From Streptococcus parasuis (GTDB lineage Bacteria; Bacillota; Bacilli; Lactobacillales; Streptococcaceae), in assembly GCF_021654455.1 (NCBI RefSeq), contig NZ_AP024276.1, forward strand, positions 124,001 to 188,000: a DNA stretch of 64,000 nt. Reading direction: 5' to 3'. Positions 46,154 to 55,300 of the stretch are shown here, one piece after another (the first letter of the stretch is position 1; every line of letters starts with the position of its first letter). The notes below the pieces were generated by a model. That model did not search any database. It saw nothing but the letters and a program-made list of their open reading frames with translations, and was not told the origin of the DNA. The position numbers were made by a program, and so were the translations under genes.

Positions 46154-47044
46154 TTAGGCGACGGCCTTGTTCCTCATTTCAAGAGGGGCAAGGCCGTTGT
46201 TGCGTTCTTGAAATCGTTGATGATTATAAAAAAAGATGTAGGCATCAATATCTGACACCAGCTCCTCAAAAGTCTTATACTTCTTCAAATCATAGCACTC
46301 CGTCTTAAAGTGCCCAAAGAAGCTCTCAATTGGTGCGTTGTCAATACACTTACCAACACGAGACATGGAGCGGGTCATCTGATACTTGGTCGTTAAACGG
46401 TAATAATCTTTCGAAGTATATTGTGAACCTCGGTCGCTGTGAATCAATGGTGTCGCTTCAGGATTAGCTTTTCGGGCTTTACGAAGTGTTTCTAATACCA
46501 ATTCATTATCATTCAACTGACCGACCACATAAGCGACAATTGAGCCGTCGTAGAGGTCCTTAATAGCACTCAAATAGGCCTTACAACTGAGACCGTACTT
46601 CAAGAAAGTCACATCTGTACACCATTTCTGATTGGGGGCAGTAGCTGTAAAATCACGGTTGAGAATGTTGTCTTCTACATTGACAAAGCTGGTCTTGGTA
46701 CAGTAGCCCTTAGCTCTTCTGATAATGGAACGAATGCCTAAAATGTGCATCAATCGTCGAATCCGTTTCTTGTTGCAGCTTGTTCCAAGCTTGCGATTGA
46801 CAAATAGCGTCATACGACGATAACCAAGAATACCATTATGTTGGCTATGAAGTTCCTTGATGACATTCATCAATCCTAAATTTTCCTGTTCAGAAGCTGT
46901 TTCCTGGTGTTGTAACCACTTATAGTAGCCTGAGCGAGATACCTTTAGAATACGGCACAAGTGGCTGATAGAAGCCTCTTTCTGTTCTTCCGCATATTCT
47001 TTAATCGCTTGGAAGGATTCCAAGTGGCGACCTAGTCTTACCAT
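46154..47044 (-). CDS. IS150-like transposase OrfB (DDE domain)
   Basis: 296 aa with the IS3-family DDE core: CTDVTFLKYG (first Asp, near residue 141), LIHSDRGSQYTSKDY (second Asp, near 201) and ERNNGLAPLEMR near the C-terminus, with the Glu in ESFFGHFKTE. Its frame is -1 relative to OrfA and overlaps it by 7 nt at ATGGTAA. A slippery AAAAAAG lies upstream in OrfA (47071-47077), and the -1 frame is open from there, so an OrfAB fusion by programmed frameshift is expected. Confidence 0.92.
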   Translation of the reverse strand: MVRLGRHLESFQAIKEYAEEQKEASISHLCRILKVSRSGYYKWLQHQETASEQENLGLMNVIKELHSQHNGILGYRRMTLFVNRKLGTSCNKKRIRRLMHILGIRSIIRRAKGYCTKTSFVNVEDNILNRDFTATAPNQKWCTDVTFLKYGLSCKAYLSAIKDLYDGSIVAYVVGQLNDNELVLETLRKARKANPEATPLIHSDRGSQYTSKDYYRLTTKYQMTRSMSRVGKCIDNAPIESFFGHFKTECYDLKKYKTFEELVSDIDAYIFFYNHQRFQERNNGLAPLEMRNKAVA

Positions 47045-47724
47045 CGGTTTCGTCGCTTGATTTCTTCTAACTTTTTTAGCAGGCCGTTCTCCATTTCAAG
47101 ATACTTAATCCGTTCTTCCTGTTGCTTGATTTTTAGGCGTAACTCTTCTTCCAAAGTCAGATTAGGCTTGCTTTCCAAACCTTTTCCACGACGGTCGAGG
47201 AGGCCGTTAGAACCGTCCTTCTCAAACTTTCTGACCCACGAATAGACCTGTTGGTAGGAAACCCCATACTTCTCAACAGCCCCTTGGTAATCTTTCTCGT
47301 GGGCAAGGGTAAAATTGACAATCTCAACCCGTTCGTCAAATGTTGTCTTGCGTCCTTGTTTCATGCGACTCATTCCTCTACTAGTAGCTTTCAATTCTTT
47401 ACCACTAGTATAACTTTTTATCCATGATCTGAGAACACGAGGGTCAGAAATTCCATATTTTTTGGTCAGATCTTTGAGACTTCCCAAACCATCAAGATAG
47501 TCGGAAACAGCTTGTTCCTTTAGTTCCTTACTATACTTCATCCAGCGACGGCTTTCCTCTAGCCCCTCAACACCAGCTTCTTTGTATTTCCGAACCCAGT
47601 TTGATAGAGTGTCGTTAGACACACCATGGCGCCTAGCTAACCAACTAATTGATTTCCCTTCTTCCGAGTGAAGTAGAACAAGTTCTAGTTTCTCAGAGAC
47701 AGATTTTGGACTTCTTTTGGACAT
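47038..47724 (-). CDS. IS150-like transposase OrfA (helix-turn-helix)
   Basis: 228 aa from ATG 47724 with GGGAG upstream; the longer frame to 47778 enters the terminal repeat. Three helix-turn-helix-like units are seen: WLARRHGVSNDTLSNWVRKY (near 28), KYGISDPRVLRSWIKSY (near 85), and the segment with EKYGVSYQQVYSWVRKFEKDG. A C-terminal leucine-rich coiled coil follows before the stop. It provides terminal-repeat recognition. The slippery heptamer for frameshift to OrfB lies near its 3' end. Confidence 0.9.
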   Translation of the reverse strand: MSKRSPKSVSEKLELVLLHSEEGKSISWLARRHGVSNDTLSNWVRKYKEAGVEGLEESRRWMKYSKELKEQAVSDYLDGLGSLKDLTKKYGISDPRVLRSWIKSYTSGKELKATSRGMSRMKQGRKTTFDERVEIVNFTLAHEKDYQGAVEKYGVSYQQVYSWVRKFEKDGSNGLLDRRGKGLESKPNLTLEEELRLKIKQQEERIKYLEMENGLLKKLEEIKRRNRW

Positions 47725-47816
47725 GATAAAACTCCCTTTATAGTTTCTAGTGAAAATTTTTGTTTTTTCACTGTCCACTATAAGGGGAGTATATCACTGT
47801 GACGGCGGGGGTTTTG

Positions 47817-48179
47817 TTATAAATTCTGTAATTTTTCCTCAATCTGCTGGAGTAGATTTTCTAGATTTTCCTTCTGTTCTTGGAGCAGGAGGATTTGTTT
47901 TTCACGGTCGGCAATTTCATCCAGTATGACCTGTTTGTTTTCTTTTAGCTGTTCGAGACTTCCACATTTGGTGTCGTGAAGTTCTTTGATACGGATGATG
48001 GCTTTCACAGATAGGCCTAACTGGCGAAGTCCGAGGATATTTTCTAGGTTATTGATTTCTTCTTTGTTCCAGTAGTATTTGCCGTCAATCAGTTGAGGCT
48101 GTAGCAATCCTTGTTCGATGTAGAAACGAAGCGTATCACGTTTGATACCAAACTGTTTCATAACTTGTCCTGTTTTCAT
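47817..48179 (-). CDS. MerR-family transcriptional regulator
   Basis: 120 aa from ATG 48179 (GAGGAG before it); a longer frame to 48218 lies in the promoter. The N-terminal winged helix contains TGQVMKQFGIKRDTLRFYIEQGLLQP, the MerR signature, followed by a linker helix. The C-terminal coiled coil (about 75-120) has an alternate effector-binding short tail, no Cys-rich metal site. It faces the small membrane gene at 48240 across a promoter with a 19-bp spacer, the spacing typical of MerR-controlled promoters. Confidence 0.88.
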   Translation of the reverse strand: MKTGQVMKQFGIKRDTLRFYIEQGLLQPQLIDGKYYWNKEEINNLENILGLRQLGLSVKAIIRIKELHDTKCGSLEQLKENKQVILDEIADREKQILLLQEQKENLENLLQQIEEKLQNL

Positions 48180-48188
48180 AATCTCCTC

Positions 48189-48219
48189 TTGACAGTGCCT
48201 TACCCCCTCATGATACATT
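48189..48219 (+). promoter_or_regulatory. MerR-type promoter with 19-bp spacer
   Basis: TTGACA (48189-48194) and TACATT (48214-48219) are separated by 19 bp. A dyad CCCCTCA/TGATGGGG straddles the -10. Both features fit activation by a MerR protein that twists an over-long spacer. Confidence 0.65.
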
Positions 48220-48239
48220 GATGGGGAAAGGAGTTATAT

Positions 48240-48530
48240 ATGGTCATTGTTGTTAAATGCTTGATTGTGCTTTATTTGGGGCTGTTGCCGCTATCTGCTT
48301 GGGTATATCGCAAGCAACTTCCTAGCTGGTTACTGGTTTTATATGCTTGCCCAGTCTTGCTCAGTTTGTTGGGCTGGTGGACAGTTTGGGGATTTATTCT
48401 CGGTTTATTTTTGGCTTGCGGTGTGCGTGTCTTAGGTGGTCGCATTCTTTTTGGGAGAAATCGTCTCAGTCACTTTTTATCTCATATTGTACTGAGTTTC
48501 ATTCTCGCTTTTACCCTGTTCTTGTTCTAA
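48240..48530 (+). CDS. Small hydrophobic membrane protein
   Basis: 96 aa with three to four hydrophobic segments and basic loops (RKQ, RVLGGRILFGRN). AAAGGAG lies 6 nt before the ATG. The gene is divergent from a MerR regulator and reads from the 19-bp-spacer promoter, so it is the regulator's probable target. The product is not recognised. It ends 50 bp inside the convergent NUDIX gene. Confidence 0.7.
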   Translation: MVIVVKCLIVLYLGLLPLSAWVYRKQLPSWLLVLYACPVLLSLLGWWTVWGFILGLFLACGVRVLGGRILFGRNRLSHFLSHIVLSFILAFTLFLF

Positions 48531-49019
48531 AAACAACCTCTCCACATAGTCCTTCTGCCTTGGAATGACTAGCTCTGTTTCCAGGAAATCTTTCAGTTTT
48601 TCCTGTGGGACCCAGATGTAGTGGCTGGTTTCTTCGGCTTGGAGTTGGATGGCAGATTTGTCCCAGTCGGTTTCAGCCCAGTAGCAGTGGAAGATACACT
48701 GGTCGTCATGGGCAACAAAGTGTGTATGGTGGCGGAGTTGGGTCGCTGTCAGTTCAATGCCTGTCTCCTCGCGGACCTCTCGTAAAATGGCCTGCTCTGC
48801 TATTTCCCCAAATAAAGCCGAGCCTCCTGCTGTCGCTTCATAATAGTCAGGGTAGGAGGGCTTGGTGCTGTCGCGTTTCATAAAGAGGGTGCTGCCGTCA
48901 CGGTGGCGGATGATGCACTCGACGACTAGGTGGTAGAGACCATCGGGAATGGCTTCTCCGCGTATGAGGGTGTGGTCGGTCAAGTGACCGTCGGCTGTGT
49001 AGGCGTTCCAAGTTTCCAT
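48477..49019 (-). CDS. NUDIX hydrolase
   Basis: 180 aa. The Nudix box lies in the middle (near residues 68-90), with GxxxxxExxxxxAxxREVxEETGI matching GSALFGEIAEQAILREVREETGIE in order. The N-terminal segment LYHLVVECIIRHRDGS is a typical strand-loop. Nudix enzymes hydrolyse nucleoside diphosphate derivatives; the substrate is unknown. Its last 54 bp overlap the convergent small membrane gene. AGGAG lies before the ATG. Confidence 0.9.
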   Translation of the reverse strand: METWNAYTADGHLTDHTLIRGEAIPDGLYHLVVECIIRHRDGSTLFMKRDSTKPSYPDYYEATAGGSALFGEIAEQAILREVREETGIELTATQLRHHTHFVAHDDQCIFHCYWAETDWDKSAIQLQAEETSHYIWVPQEKLKDFLETELVIPRQKDYVERLFLEQEQGKSENETQYNMR

Positions 49020-49139
49020 TTCATTCTCCTGTCAATTTTGTAGTTATTCAGTATAGCACATCTATAAGTGCAAAGCAACACGTTTTGTTTTTGTACGGAC
49101 AAGTGTTATACTGGGGCTACTAACTCAAAGGAGAAAACA

Positions 49140-50015
49140 ATGCAAACTATTATCCCACATCTCTGGTACAATACAGAGGCAAAAGAAGCTGCAGAGTTCT
49201 ATGTGGACCTTTTCGGAGGCAAGATTGACTGGACCTATACCATTACGGATACGCCATCAGGTAATGCGGATTTGGTTCAGTTCCAACTGGGGGACATGAC
49301 CCTGGCAGCGATTAGTGCAGGGCCTTATTTCAAACTCAATGAGTCTATGTCGCTCATGGTAAATGTAGCTAGTAAGGACGACGTAAGCCGTCTTTATGAG
49401 GCGCTATCAGACGGTGGTCGTGTGCTTATGCCATTCGCAGAATATCTCTTCAGCCCTTATTATGTCTGGCTGGAAGACCGCTTTGGTCTGTCTTGGCAGC
49501 TTTCGTATGAACCCGATTTGGATGTGCCCTATAGCTTCGACATCTGCCTGCTCTTCTCGCAGGATCAGGTTGGTTTGGCCCAGCCTATGTTGGACTACTA
49601 CAAGGACAAGCTCCCTCAGGCTAGTATCGGTCAACTTTCCTACTACGGTGAAGGGGAGGCTGCTGTTGAGGCTGCCAAACTGAATTATGCGGAACTTCTC
49701 GTCGGTGGACAGAAACTGATTGTCATGGACCACGGTTACGGTGGCGAAGCTTCATTCAACGAAGCCTTTTCGCTCATGGTCTATGTGGATAGTCAGGAAG
49801 AAGCGGATAGCTGGTATGAGAAGGTATCGGCAGTTCCAGAAGCGGAGATTTGCGGTTGGGCCAAGGATCAATTTGGGATTTCCTGGCAAATTGTGCCGCG
49901 TATTTTGATGGAGGCATACGATTCAGCTAGCCCAGAACAGATTCAGGCTGTGAATGCTGCAGTAATGACAATGAAGCGTCTAGATATCGCCTCTATTCAA
50001 GCCTTATTAGATTAA
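49140..50015 (+). CDS. VOC-family (PhnB-like) two-domain protein
   Basis: 291 aa from ATG 49140 (AAAGGAG upstream); the longer frame to 49068 adds codons ahead of the ribosome site. Two successive glyoxalase/PhnB-like domains: IPHLWYNTEAKEAAEFYVDLF at the start, FGLSWQLS near 117, and a repeat of this pattern (FGISWQIV) near 245. VOC proteins cover dioxygenases, thiol transferases and binding proteins, so the role is open. It is monocistronic with a weak downstream terminator. Confidence 0.85.
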   Translation: MQTIIPHLWYNTEAKEAAEFYVDLFGGKIDWTYTITDTPSGNADLVQFQLGDMTLAAISAGPYFKLNESMSLMVNVASKDDVSRLYEALSDGGRVLMPFAEYLFSPYYVWLEDRFGLSWQLSYEPDLDVPYSFDICLLFSQDQVGLAQPMLDYYKDKLPQASIGQLSYYGEGEAAVEAAKLNYAELLVGGQKLIVMDHGYGGEASFNEAFSLMVYVDSQEEADSWYEKVSAVPEAEICGWAKDQFGISWQIVPRILMEAYDSASPEQIQAVNAAVMTMKRLDIASIQALLD

Positions 50016-50023
50016 TAAGATGT

Positions 50024-50056
50024 AACAGGGACTGGGTTTCAGTTTCTGTTTTTTTA
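50024..50056 (+). terminator. Weak terminator after VOC gene
   Basis: AACAGGGACTG (50024-50034) pairs with CAGTTTCTGTT (50040-50050) with mismatches and is followed by seven T. Confidence 0.6.
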
Positions 50057-50117
50057 TTAGGCAAGGATGAATTGGCTCGGTTTTTGGTATAATGAAAGAA
50101 AGTAGAGGGGAGACCAC

Positions 50118-50645
50118 ATGAAAGCAATAGAAAGACGAAAGCACATTTTATCACTTTTACAGGAAACATCTCAACCACTTTCAGCGAATTACCTAGCAAA
50201 AGAATTTGGAGTGAGCCGTCAGGTGATTGTGGGAGATATAGCCTTGCTTCGAGCAGAGGGGGATCTGGTTTTGGCGACTCCGAGAGGCTACCTACTGCAG
50301 TCTTCTCTGGCGCCTCTTGAAGGTGCTTATATTCGTAAAATAGCTTGTCAACATGGACCAGAAGATGTTGAAAAAGAGTTGACTATCCTATTAGAGGGAG
50401 GAGCTCAAATCCTTGATGTCGAAATTGAACATCCTATTTACGGTCTATTATCTGGCAAACTAAATATTACCAGTTTTGAAGATCGGGACCGTTTTTTAGA
50501 TGATTTGAGTCATTATAAAGGAGTGCTATTGAGTAATTTAACAGAAGGAGTTCATACTCACACTGTCTCATTTCCCTCGGTTCAAGCCTACCAAGAACTT
50601 TCTTTGGTATTAAAGGCTGCAGGAATTTTGCTAGAAAATCAATAA
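50118..50645 (+). CDS. niaR: Niacin-responsive transcriptional repressor
   Basis: 175 aa. The N-terminal winged helix (HTH_11 type) contains PLSANYLAKEFGVSRQVIVGDIALLRAEG. The C-terminal 3H domain has His-rich conserved positions (IEHPIYG, LSHYKG, EGVHTHTV), which bind niacin. In Firmicutes NiaR represses niacin uptake genes. The next gene encodes a matching niacin-transport component, and a perfect operator lies between them. GGGGAG precedes the ATG. Confidence 0.9.
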   Translation: MKAIERRKHILSLLQETSQPLSANYLAKEFGVSRQVIVGDIALLRAEGDLVLATPRGYLLQSSLAPLEGAYIRKIACQHGPEDVEKELTILLEGGAQILDVEIEHPIYGLLSGKLNITSFEDRDRFLDDLSHYKGVLLSNLTEGVHTHTVSFPSVQAYQELSLVLKAAGILLENQ

Positions 50646-50689
50646 AACATTACAGGTGTCTTGACACCTGTAATGTTTTAGTTTATAAT
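50644..50689 (+). promoter_or_regulatory. NiaR operator overlapping the niaX promoter
   Basis: AAAACATTACAGGTGTC (50644-50660) and its exact inverse (50663-50679) flank TT, a 17-bp perfect dyad. It matches the streptococcal NiaR consensus TACWRGTGTMTWKACASYT. TTGACA (50661-50666) lies inside it, 17 bp from TATAAT (50684-50689). The hairpin could also end the niaR transcript. Confidence 0.9.
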
Positions 50690-50715
50690 CGAACCTATAG
50701 AAAGAGAGGTTCCTT

Positions 50716-51264
50716 ATGTCACAATTAACACTATCATCTAAAAGTTCCGTCAAGCAGCTGTCCATTAGTGCGATTCTTACTGCATTTGCTATTTTGATTC
50801 CATTGATGATGCCGATTAAAATTGTTATTGGTCCGGCATCCTACACACTTGCTAGTCATATTCCGTTGTTTATTGCAATGTTTATTTCACCAGCAACGGC
50901 CATATTGGTAGCATTGGGCTCAAGTCTAGGCTTCTTTTTAGCAGGATTTCCTATTGTCATCGTATTTCGTGCATTAACCCACTTGATTTTTCTTACTCTG
51001 GGAGCTTTTTTAATAAAACGATTTCCAAGTTTTATGGACATTAAGCGCTTCATCATATTAGGGATTGGTCTCAATCTACTTCATGGCTTAGGGGAGTATA
51101 TTGTGGTCATGGCCCTGACTTCGGGCGGGCAGATTTCAGATACTTATTGGATGACTATGCTTGGCTTAGTTGGTCTAGGTTCTGCACTTCATGGATTGCT
51201 CGATTTTAGTTTGGCATATTATTTTTGGAAAATCTTGAAAGAACGGAAAATTTATCAACCTTAA
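50716..51264 (+). CDS. niaX: Niacin ECF transporter S component
   Basis: 182 aa with about six transmembrane helices. The N-terminal SVKQLSISAILTAFAILIPL and the later ILIPLMMPIKIVIG pattern are typical of ECF-type substrate-binding (S) components. The NiaR operator in the promoter supports niacin as the ligand (NiaX). It works with the general ECF module (EcfA/A'/T), which is not in the window. AGAGAGG lies before the ATG. Confidence 0.88.
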   Translation: MSQLTLSSKSSVKQLSISAILTAFAILIPLMMPIKIVIGPASYTLASHIPLFIAMFISPATAILVALGSSLGFFLAGFPIVIVFRALTHLIFLTLGAFLIKRFPSFMDIKRFIILGIGLNLLHGLGEYIVVMALTSGGQISDTYWMTMLGLVGLGSALHGLLDFSLAYYFWKILKERKIYQP

Positions 51265-51291
51265 TGTGAGTTGAGATAAAATATAGTCTAG

Positions 51292-51318
51292 AAGTCGGAG
51301 AAAATTCTCTGGCTTTTT
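51292..51318 (+). terminator. niaX terminator
   Basis: AAGTCGGAG pairs with CTCTGGCTTTTT around AAAATT with one mismatch and a T-run. Confidence 0.65.
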
Positions 51319-51365
51319 CTTGTTTTTTCTGTAAATGTACGAGATTTATTCAATTTTTTAATAAA

Positions 51366-51408
51366 TGTGTATAAATATGTTGCAAAAAGTATAAATATAC
51401 ACTATAAT
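51366..51408 (+). promoter_or_regulatory. ARG boxes and promoter of argGH
   Basis: TGTGTATAAATATGT (51366-51380) and GTATAAATATACACT (51389-51403) resemble ArgR ARG boxes. TTGCAA (51380-51385), a 17-bp spacer and TATAAT (51403-51408) are interleaved with them, so ArgR-type binding would control access to the promoter. Confidence 0.7.
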
Positions 51409-51454
51409 AGTCACTAAGTTTTATTTGCTAATTTAAATAGAAATGAGAATGCTT

Positions 51455-52648
51455 ATGACGAAAGAAAAATTAATCCTAGCTTATTCAGGTGGCCTTGATA
51501 CTTCAGTTGCGATTGCATGGTTGAAAAAAGACTACGATGTCATTGCGGTTTGTATGGATGTTGGTGAAGGGAAAAATCTCGAATTTATTCATGACAAGGC
51601 CCTTTCCATCGGTGCAATTGAATCGCATGTTTTGGATGTGAAAGAAGAATTTGCTCAAGAATACGTTTTGCCTGCCCTACAAGCTCATGCATATTATGAA
51701 CAAAAATATCCGCTAGTATCAGCACTTAGTCGCCCTCTGATTTCTAAAAAGTTAGTGGAGATGGCGCACAAGACTGGTGCAACGACCATCGCTCATGGTT
51801 GTACAGGGAAGGGAAATGACCAGGTACGGTTTGAAGTAGCTATTGCGGCTTTGGATCCAACTTTGAAAGTTGTAGCACCTGTTCGTGAATGGAAGTGGGC
51901 GCGTGAAGAGGAAATCCTATTTGCCAAGGAAAATGGTGTTCCGGTTCCAGCAGATTTGGATAGCCCTTATTCAGTTGACCAAAATCTTTGGGGCCGGGCT
52001 AATGAATGTGGTGTATTAGAAAATCCATGGAATGAAGCACCAGAAGATGCTTTTGGAATCACTACTTCTCCAGAAAATGCACCAGATCTTCCTGAGTATG
52101 TAGATATCGAATTTAAGGCTGGTGTCCCAGTTGCTATCAATGGAGAAACGCTCAGCCTTGCCAATCTCATTCAACAACTCAATGAGATTGCTGGTAAGCA
52201 TGGTGTTGGACGAATTGACCATGTTGAAAACCGGTTAGTTGGGATCAAATCACGTGAAATTTATGAGTGTCCCGGAGCCATTACTCTTTTAACAGCTCAT
52301 AAGGAAATTGAAGATTTGACCCTAGTGTGTGAAGTATCTCATTTCAAGCCAATTGTATCTAATGAACTCTCGAATCTGATTTACAATGGTTTGTGGTTCA
52401 ACCCTGCAACACAGGCATTGAAAGCTTATCTGCAAGCAACTCAATCAGTCGTGAATGGAACCGCAAAAGTGAAATTGTATAAAGGATCAGCGAAAGTAGT
52501 TGCCAGAAAATCACCAAATTCTTTGTATGATGAAGATTTGGCAACCTATACAAGTGCTGATACATTTGATCAAGATGCTGCAGTTGGTTTCATCAAGCTT
52601 TGGGGATTACCAACCAAAGTGAATGCAGAAATTCATAAAAAGAACTAG
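51455..52648 (+). CDS. argG: Argininosuccinate synthase
   Basis: 397 aa. The N-terminal ATP-binding motif [10 protein letters not shown] (near residue 8) and the [13 protein letters not shown] segment (near 113) define ArgG. The C-terminal part completes the fold. It joins citrulline and aspartate with ATP in arginine synthesis. The ATG at 51455 has GAGAA upstream; an in-frame start at 51443 is possible. ARG boxes lie in its promoter, and argH follows by 13 bp in the same operon. Confidence 0.96.
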   Translation: MTKEKLILAYSGGLDTSVAIAWLKKDYDVIAVCMDVGEGKNLEFIHDKALSIGAIESHVLDVKEEFAQEYVLPALQAHAYYEQKYPLVSALSRPLISKKLVEMAHKTGATTIAHGCTGKGNDQVRFEVAIAALDPTLKVVAPVREWKWAREEEILFAKENGVPVPADLDSPYSVDQNLWGRANECGVLENPWNEAPEDAFGITTSPENAPDLPEYVDIEFKAGVPVAINGETLSLANLIQQLNEIAGKHGVGRIDHVENRLVGIKSREIYECPGAITLLTAHKEIEDLTLVCEVSHFKPIVSNELSNLIYNGLWFNPATQALKAYLQATQSVVNGTAKVKLYKGSAKVVARKSPNSLYDEDLATYTSADTFDQDAAVGFIKLWGLPTKVNAEIHKKN

Positions 52649-52661
52649 AAAGTAGGAGCTT

Positions 52662-54056
52662 ATGGAAGCAAAGAAGTTATGGGGTGGTCGTTTTGAGGCC
52701 AGTCTTGAGGAATGGGTTGAAGAATTCGGAGCCTCCATTCGCTTTGATCAAAAACTGGCTAAGTATGATATTCAAGGGTCATTAGCTCATGTACAAATGC
52801 TTGGGGCAACAGGTGTTATTAGCCTTGAAGAAGCTCGGTCTATACAGGTTGGTCTGGAAGAACTTCTGAATGAATATGAAGCTGGAAAGCTAGTATTTGA
52901 TATTCGAAACGAAGATATTCACATGAATATCGAAAGTCTCCTGACTGAGAAGATCGGGTCAGTGGCAGGGAAATTGCATACAGCACGTTCTCGTAATGAT
53001 CAAGTTGCAACAGATATGCATCTCTATTTGAAGGATACCTTGTTCCAAATAGTAGATAAATTGACCAATCTACGCCAGACATTGGTCAATCTTGCACAAG
53101 AGCATATCGAGACGGTTATGCCGGGCTATACCCACTTACAGCATGCTCAGCCAATTAGTTTTGCTCAGCATATGTTGGCCTATTACAATATGTTCAGCCG
53201 TGACAGTGAGCGTTTTGCATTCAACATTCAGCATACAGATATATCTCCACTTGGTGCGGCAGCATTGGCAGGAACTACATTTCCAATCGACCGTCAACTA
53301 ACGTCGGACTTAATGGGTTTTTCTCATCCCTATTCAAATTCCTTAGATGCTGTATCAGATAGGGATTTTATCTTGGAATTCTTATCAAATGCGAGCATTT
53401 TGATGATGCATATGTCTCGTCTCTGTGAGGAAATCATTAATTGGTGCTCACATGAATACCAATTCGTTACTTTATCGGATACCTTTTCAACAGGTTCTTC
53501 CATCATGCCTCAGAAGAAAAATCCAGATATGGCTGAGCTGATTCGGGGGAAAACAGGTAGAGTTTATGGGAACTTAGTTGGCCTACTGACAGTCATGAAA
53601 TCCTTACCGTTGACTTATAACAAGGATTTGCAGGAAGACAAAGAGGGAATGTTTGATAGTGCGGAAACAATTTTGGTATCTATCGATATTTTGGCAGGTA
53701 TGCTACAATCTATGACAGTTCATAAGGAAAGAATGGCTCAATCAACTGAGAAGGACTTTTCGAATGCTACAGAGTTGGCAGATTACTTGGCTAGCAAGGG
53801 TCTACCATTTCGTCAGGCGCATGAGATTGTTGGAAAACTGGTCTTGGAATGTAGTAAAGCTGGCTACTATTTACAGGATGTTCCTTTAGAACGTTATCAG
53901 GAAATTTCATCTATTATTGGACCGGATATATATACAGCTTTAGAGTCTCAAACGGCAGTTTCACGAAGAAATTCGCTTGGAGGAACCGGTTTTGAATCCA
54001 TTCGCTGGCAAATTCAGCAAGCAAAAGAGCAATTATCAGCTTCAAAAGGCCTCTAA
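52662..54056 (+). CDS. argH: Argininosuccinate lyase
   Basis: 464 aa with the fumarase/aspartase superfamily signature [12 protein letters not shown] (near residue 280) and conserved [12 protein letters not shown] and [10 protein letters not shown]. It cleaves argininosuccinate to arginine and fumarate. AGGAG lies before the ATG. It is the second gene of the argGH operon. The arginine route depends on citrulline from elsewhere, as no other arg genes are seen here. Confidence 0.96.
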   Translation: MEAKKLWGGRFEASLEEWVEEFGASIRFDQKLAKYDIQGSLAHVQMLGATGVISLEEARSIQVGLEELLNEYEAGKLVFDIRNEDIHMNIESLLTEKIGSVAGKLHTARSRNDQVATDMHLYLKDTLFQIVDKLTNLRQTLVNLAQEHIETVMPGYTHLQHAQPISFAQHMLAYYNMFSRDSERFAFNIQHTDISPLGAAALAGTTFPIDRQLTSDLMGFSHPYSNSLDAVSDRDFILEFLSNASILMMHMSRLCEEIINWCSHEYQFVTLSDTFSTGSSIMPQKKNPDMAELIRGKTGRVYGNLVGLLTVMKSLPLTYNKDLQEDKEGMFDSAETILVSIDILAGMLQSMTVHKERMAQSTEKDFSNATELADYLASKGLPFRQAHEIVGKLVLECSKAGYYLQDVPLERYQEISSIIGPDIYTALESQTAVSRRNSLGGTGFESIRWQIQQAKEQLSASKGL

Positions 54057-54126
54057 ACGTGATGTTTATTGGCTTTTTTGAATTTTATGGTATAATAGTA
54101 GTAATTTTGAAAGATGGAGTGAGAGT

Positions 54127-54486
54127 TTGAGAAAAAGCTATCGTGTCAAGCGTGAACGAGATTTTAATGACATTTTCACCAAAGGAAATAATGTGGCAAA
54201 TCGTCGATTTGTAGTCTATTGGCTAGCGAAAGAACAACCGCATTTCCGAGTAGGGCTTTCTGTCAGTAAAAAATTAGGAAACGCTGTCACGCGGAATAAG
54301 ATTAAGAGGAAAATTCGGCATGTTCTTATTGAGCATCAGGAACAACTTGTAACGAATGATTTTGTTGTCATTGCTCGTAAGGGTGTTGAAGAATTAAACT
54401 ATCAGGAAATTAAGAAAAATCTTCTCCATGTTTTAAAACTTGCCAAACTTTATCAGGAAGGTGTTGAGATTGAAAAAGAAAGCTAA
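54127..54486 (+). CDS. rnpA: Ribonuclease P protein component
   Basis: 119 aa from a TTG start preceded by a GGAGTGAG site. The RNR-type motif [14 protein letters not shown] (near residue 55) and the basic N-terminus with YRVKRERDF are diagnostic. It binds the M1 RNA for tRNA 5' maturation. The 3' end overlaps yidC by 17 bp. rpmH, its usual partner, lies three genes later here. Confidence 0.95.
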   Translation: MRKSYRVKRERDFNDIFTKGNNVANRRFVVYWLAKEQPHFRVGLSVSKKLGNAVTRNKIKRKIRHVLIEHQEQLVTNDFVVIARKGVEELNYQEIKKNLLHVLKLAKLYQEGVEIEKES

Positions 54487-55282
54487 GTGGGTTGGTTTAC
54501 TCGCGGCGTCCCTGTTTGTATTGACAGCCTGTGGGACAGGTCCAGTAACTAGCCAGTCGTCTGGTGCATGGGACCAGTTAATCTATTGGTTCGCTAGTGT
54601 CATCCAATTCTTGTCCATCAACGGTCAAATTGGAGTAGGGATTATCCTATTTACTATTTTGATTAGGACCCTGTTATTGCCTTTGTTCCAAATACAGATT
54701 AATTCTTCGCGAAAGATGCAAGAGTTGCAACCGAAGTTGAAAGCGCTACAGGCTGAATATCCAGGAACAGATATGGAGAGTCGCCAACAACTTTATGAAG
54801 CAACACAGGCACTCTACAAAGAAAACGGCGTTAGTATGAGATCGTCTATGATTCCGCTTCTCATTCAAATGCCAATCTTATTGGCTCTTTTCCAAGCTCT
54901 AACACGCGTTGAAGCCTTGAAAGTTGGTCATTTTCTTTGGTTAAATCTCGGGGAACCTGATCCGATTTTTGTCTTGCCTGTTCTGGCTGCTGGTTTCACA
55001 TTCCTCAGCACATGGTTGACCAACAAGTCTGCAATTGAAAAAAATATGGCTATGACAGTTATGACTTTTGCCATGCCAGTCATGATTTTTTTCTTTGCTT
55101 TGCCGGCTGCGAGCGGGGTATCCTTATACTGGACTGTATCAAATGCTTATCAAGTGGTTCAAACTTTAGTATTTAATAATCCATTCAAAATAATAGCGGA
55201 GCGTCAAGCCAAAATTGATGCGGAGAAAGAACTTCAGTCTAAGAAGCGAAAGGCTCAGAAAAAGGCCAAGAAAAAGAAATAG
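54470..55282 (+). CDS. yidC: Membrane protein insertase YidC/Oxa1
   Basis: 270 aa from TTG 54470, overlapping rnpA. The start of the mature lipoprotein is marked by LTACGTG (lipobox near residue 17). The YidC core helices follow, with the conserved Arg in the first core helix (LIRTLLLP near residue 62), and ending with a basic C-terminal tail of Lys residues. It inserts membrane proteins with or without Sec. It forms an operon with rnpA and jag. Confidence 0.93.
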   Translation: MKKKAKWVGLLAASLFVLTACGTGPVTSQSSGAWDQLIYWFASVIQFLSINGQIGVGIILFTILIRTLLLPLFQIQINSSRKMQELQPKLKALQAEYPGTDMESRQQLYEATQALYKENGVSMRSSMIPLLIQMPILLALFQALTRVEALKVGHFLWLNLGEPDPIFVLPVLAAGFTFLSTWLTNKSAIEKNMAMTVMTFAMPVMIFFFALPAASGVSLYWTVSNAYQVVQTLVFNNPFKIIAERQAKIDAEKELQSKKRKAQKKAKKKK

Positions 55283-55300
55283 GATTCTAGGAGAGAGAAA

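Larger units (their letters stand above)
46119..47790 (-). mobile_element. IS3-family (IS150-like) insertion sequence
   Basis: Two overlapping transposase frames on the minus strand are bounded by imperfect inverted repeats: on the left CTCCCTGTCAAGTGGACAATGAAA (near 46120-46143), on the right the complement of CTCCCCTTATAGTGGACAGTGAAA (near 47765-47788). Exact ends and target duplication cannot be fixed from the sequence. The flanks hold the two halves of a terminator hairpin. It is a full element by gene content. Confidence 0.85.
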
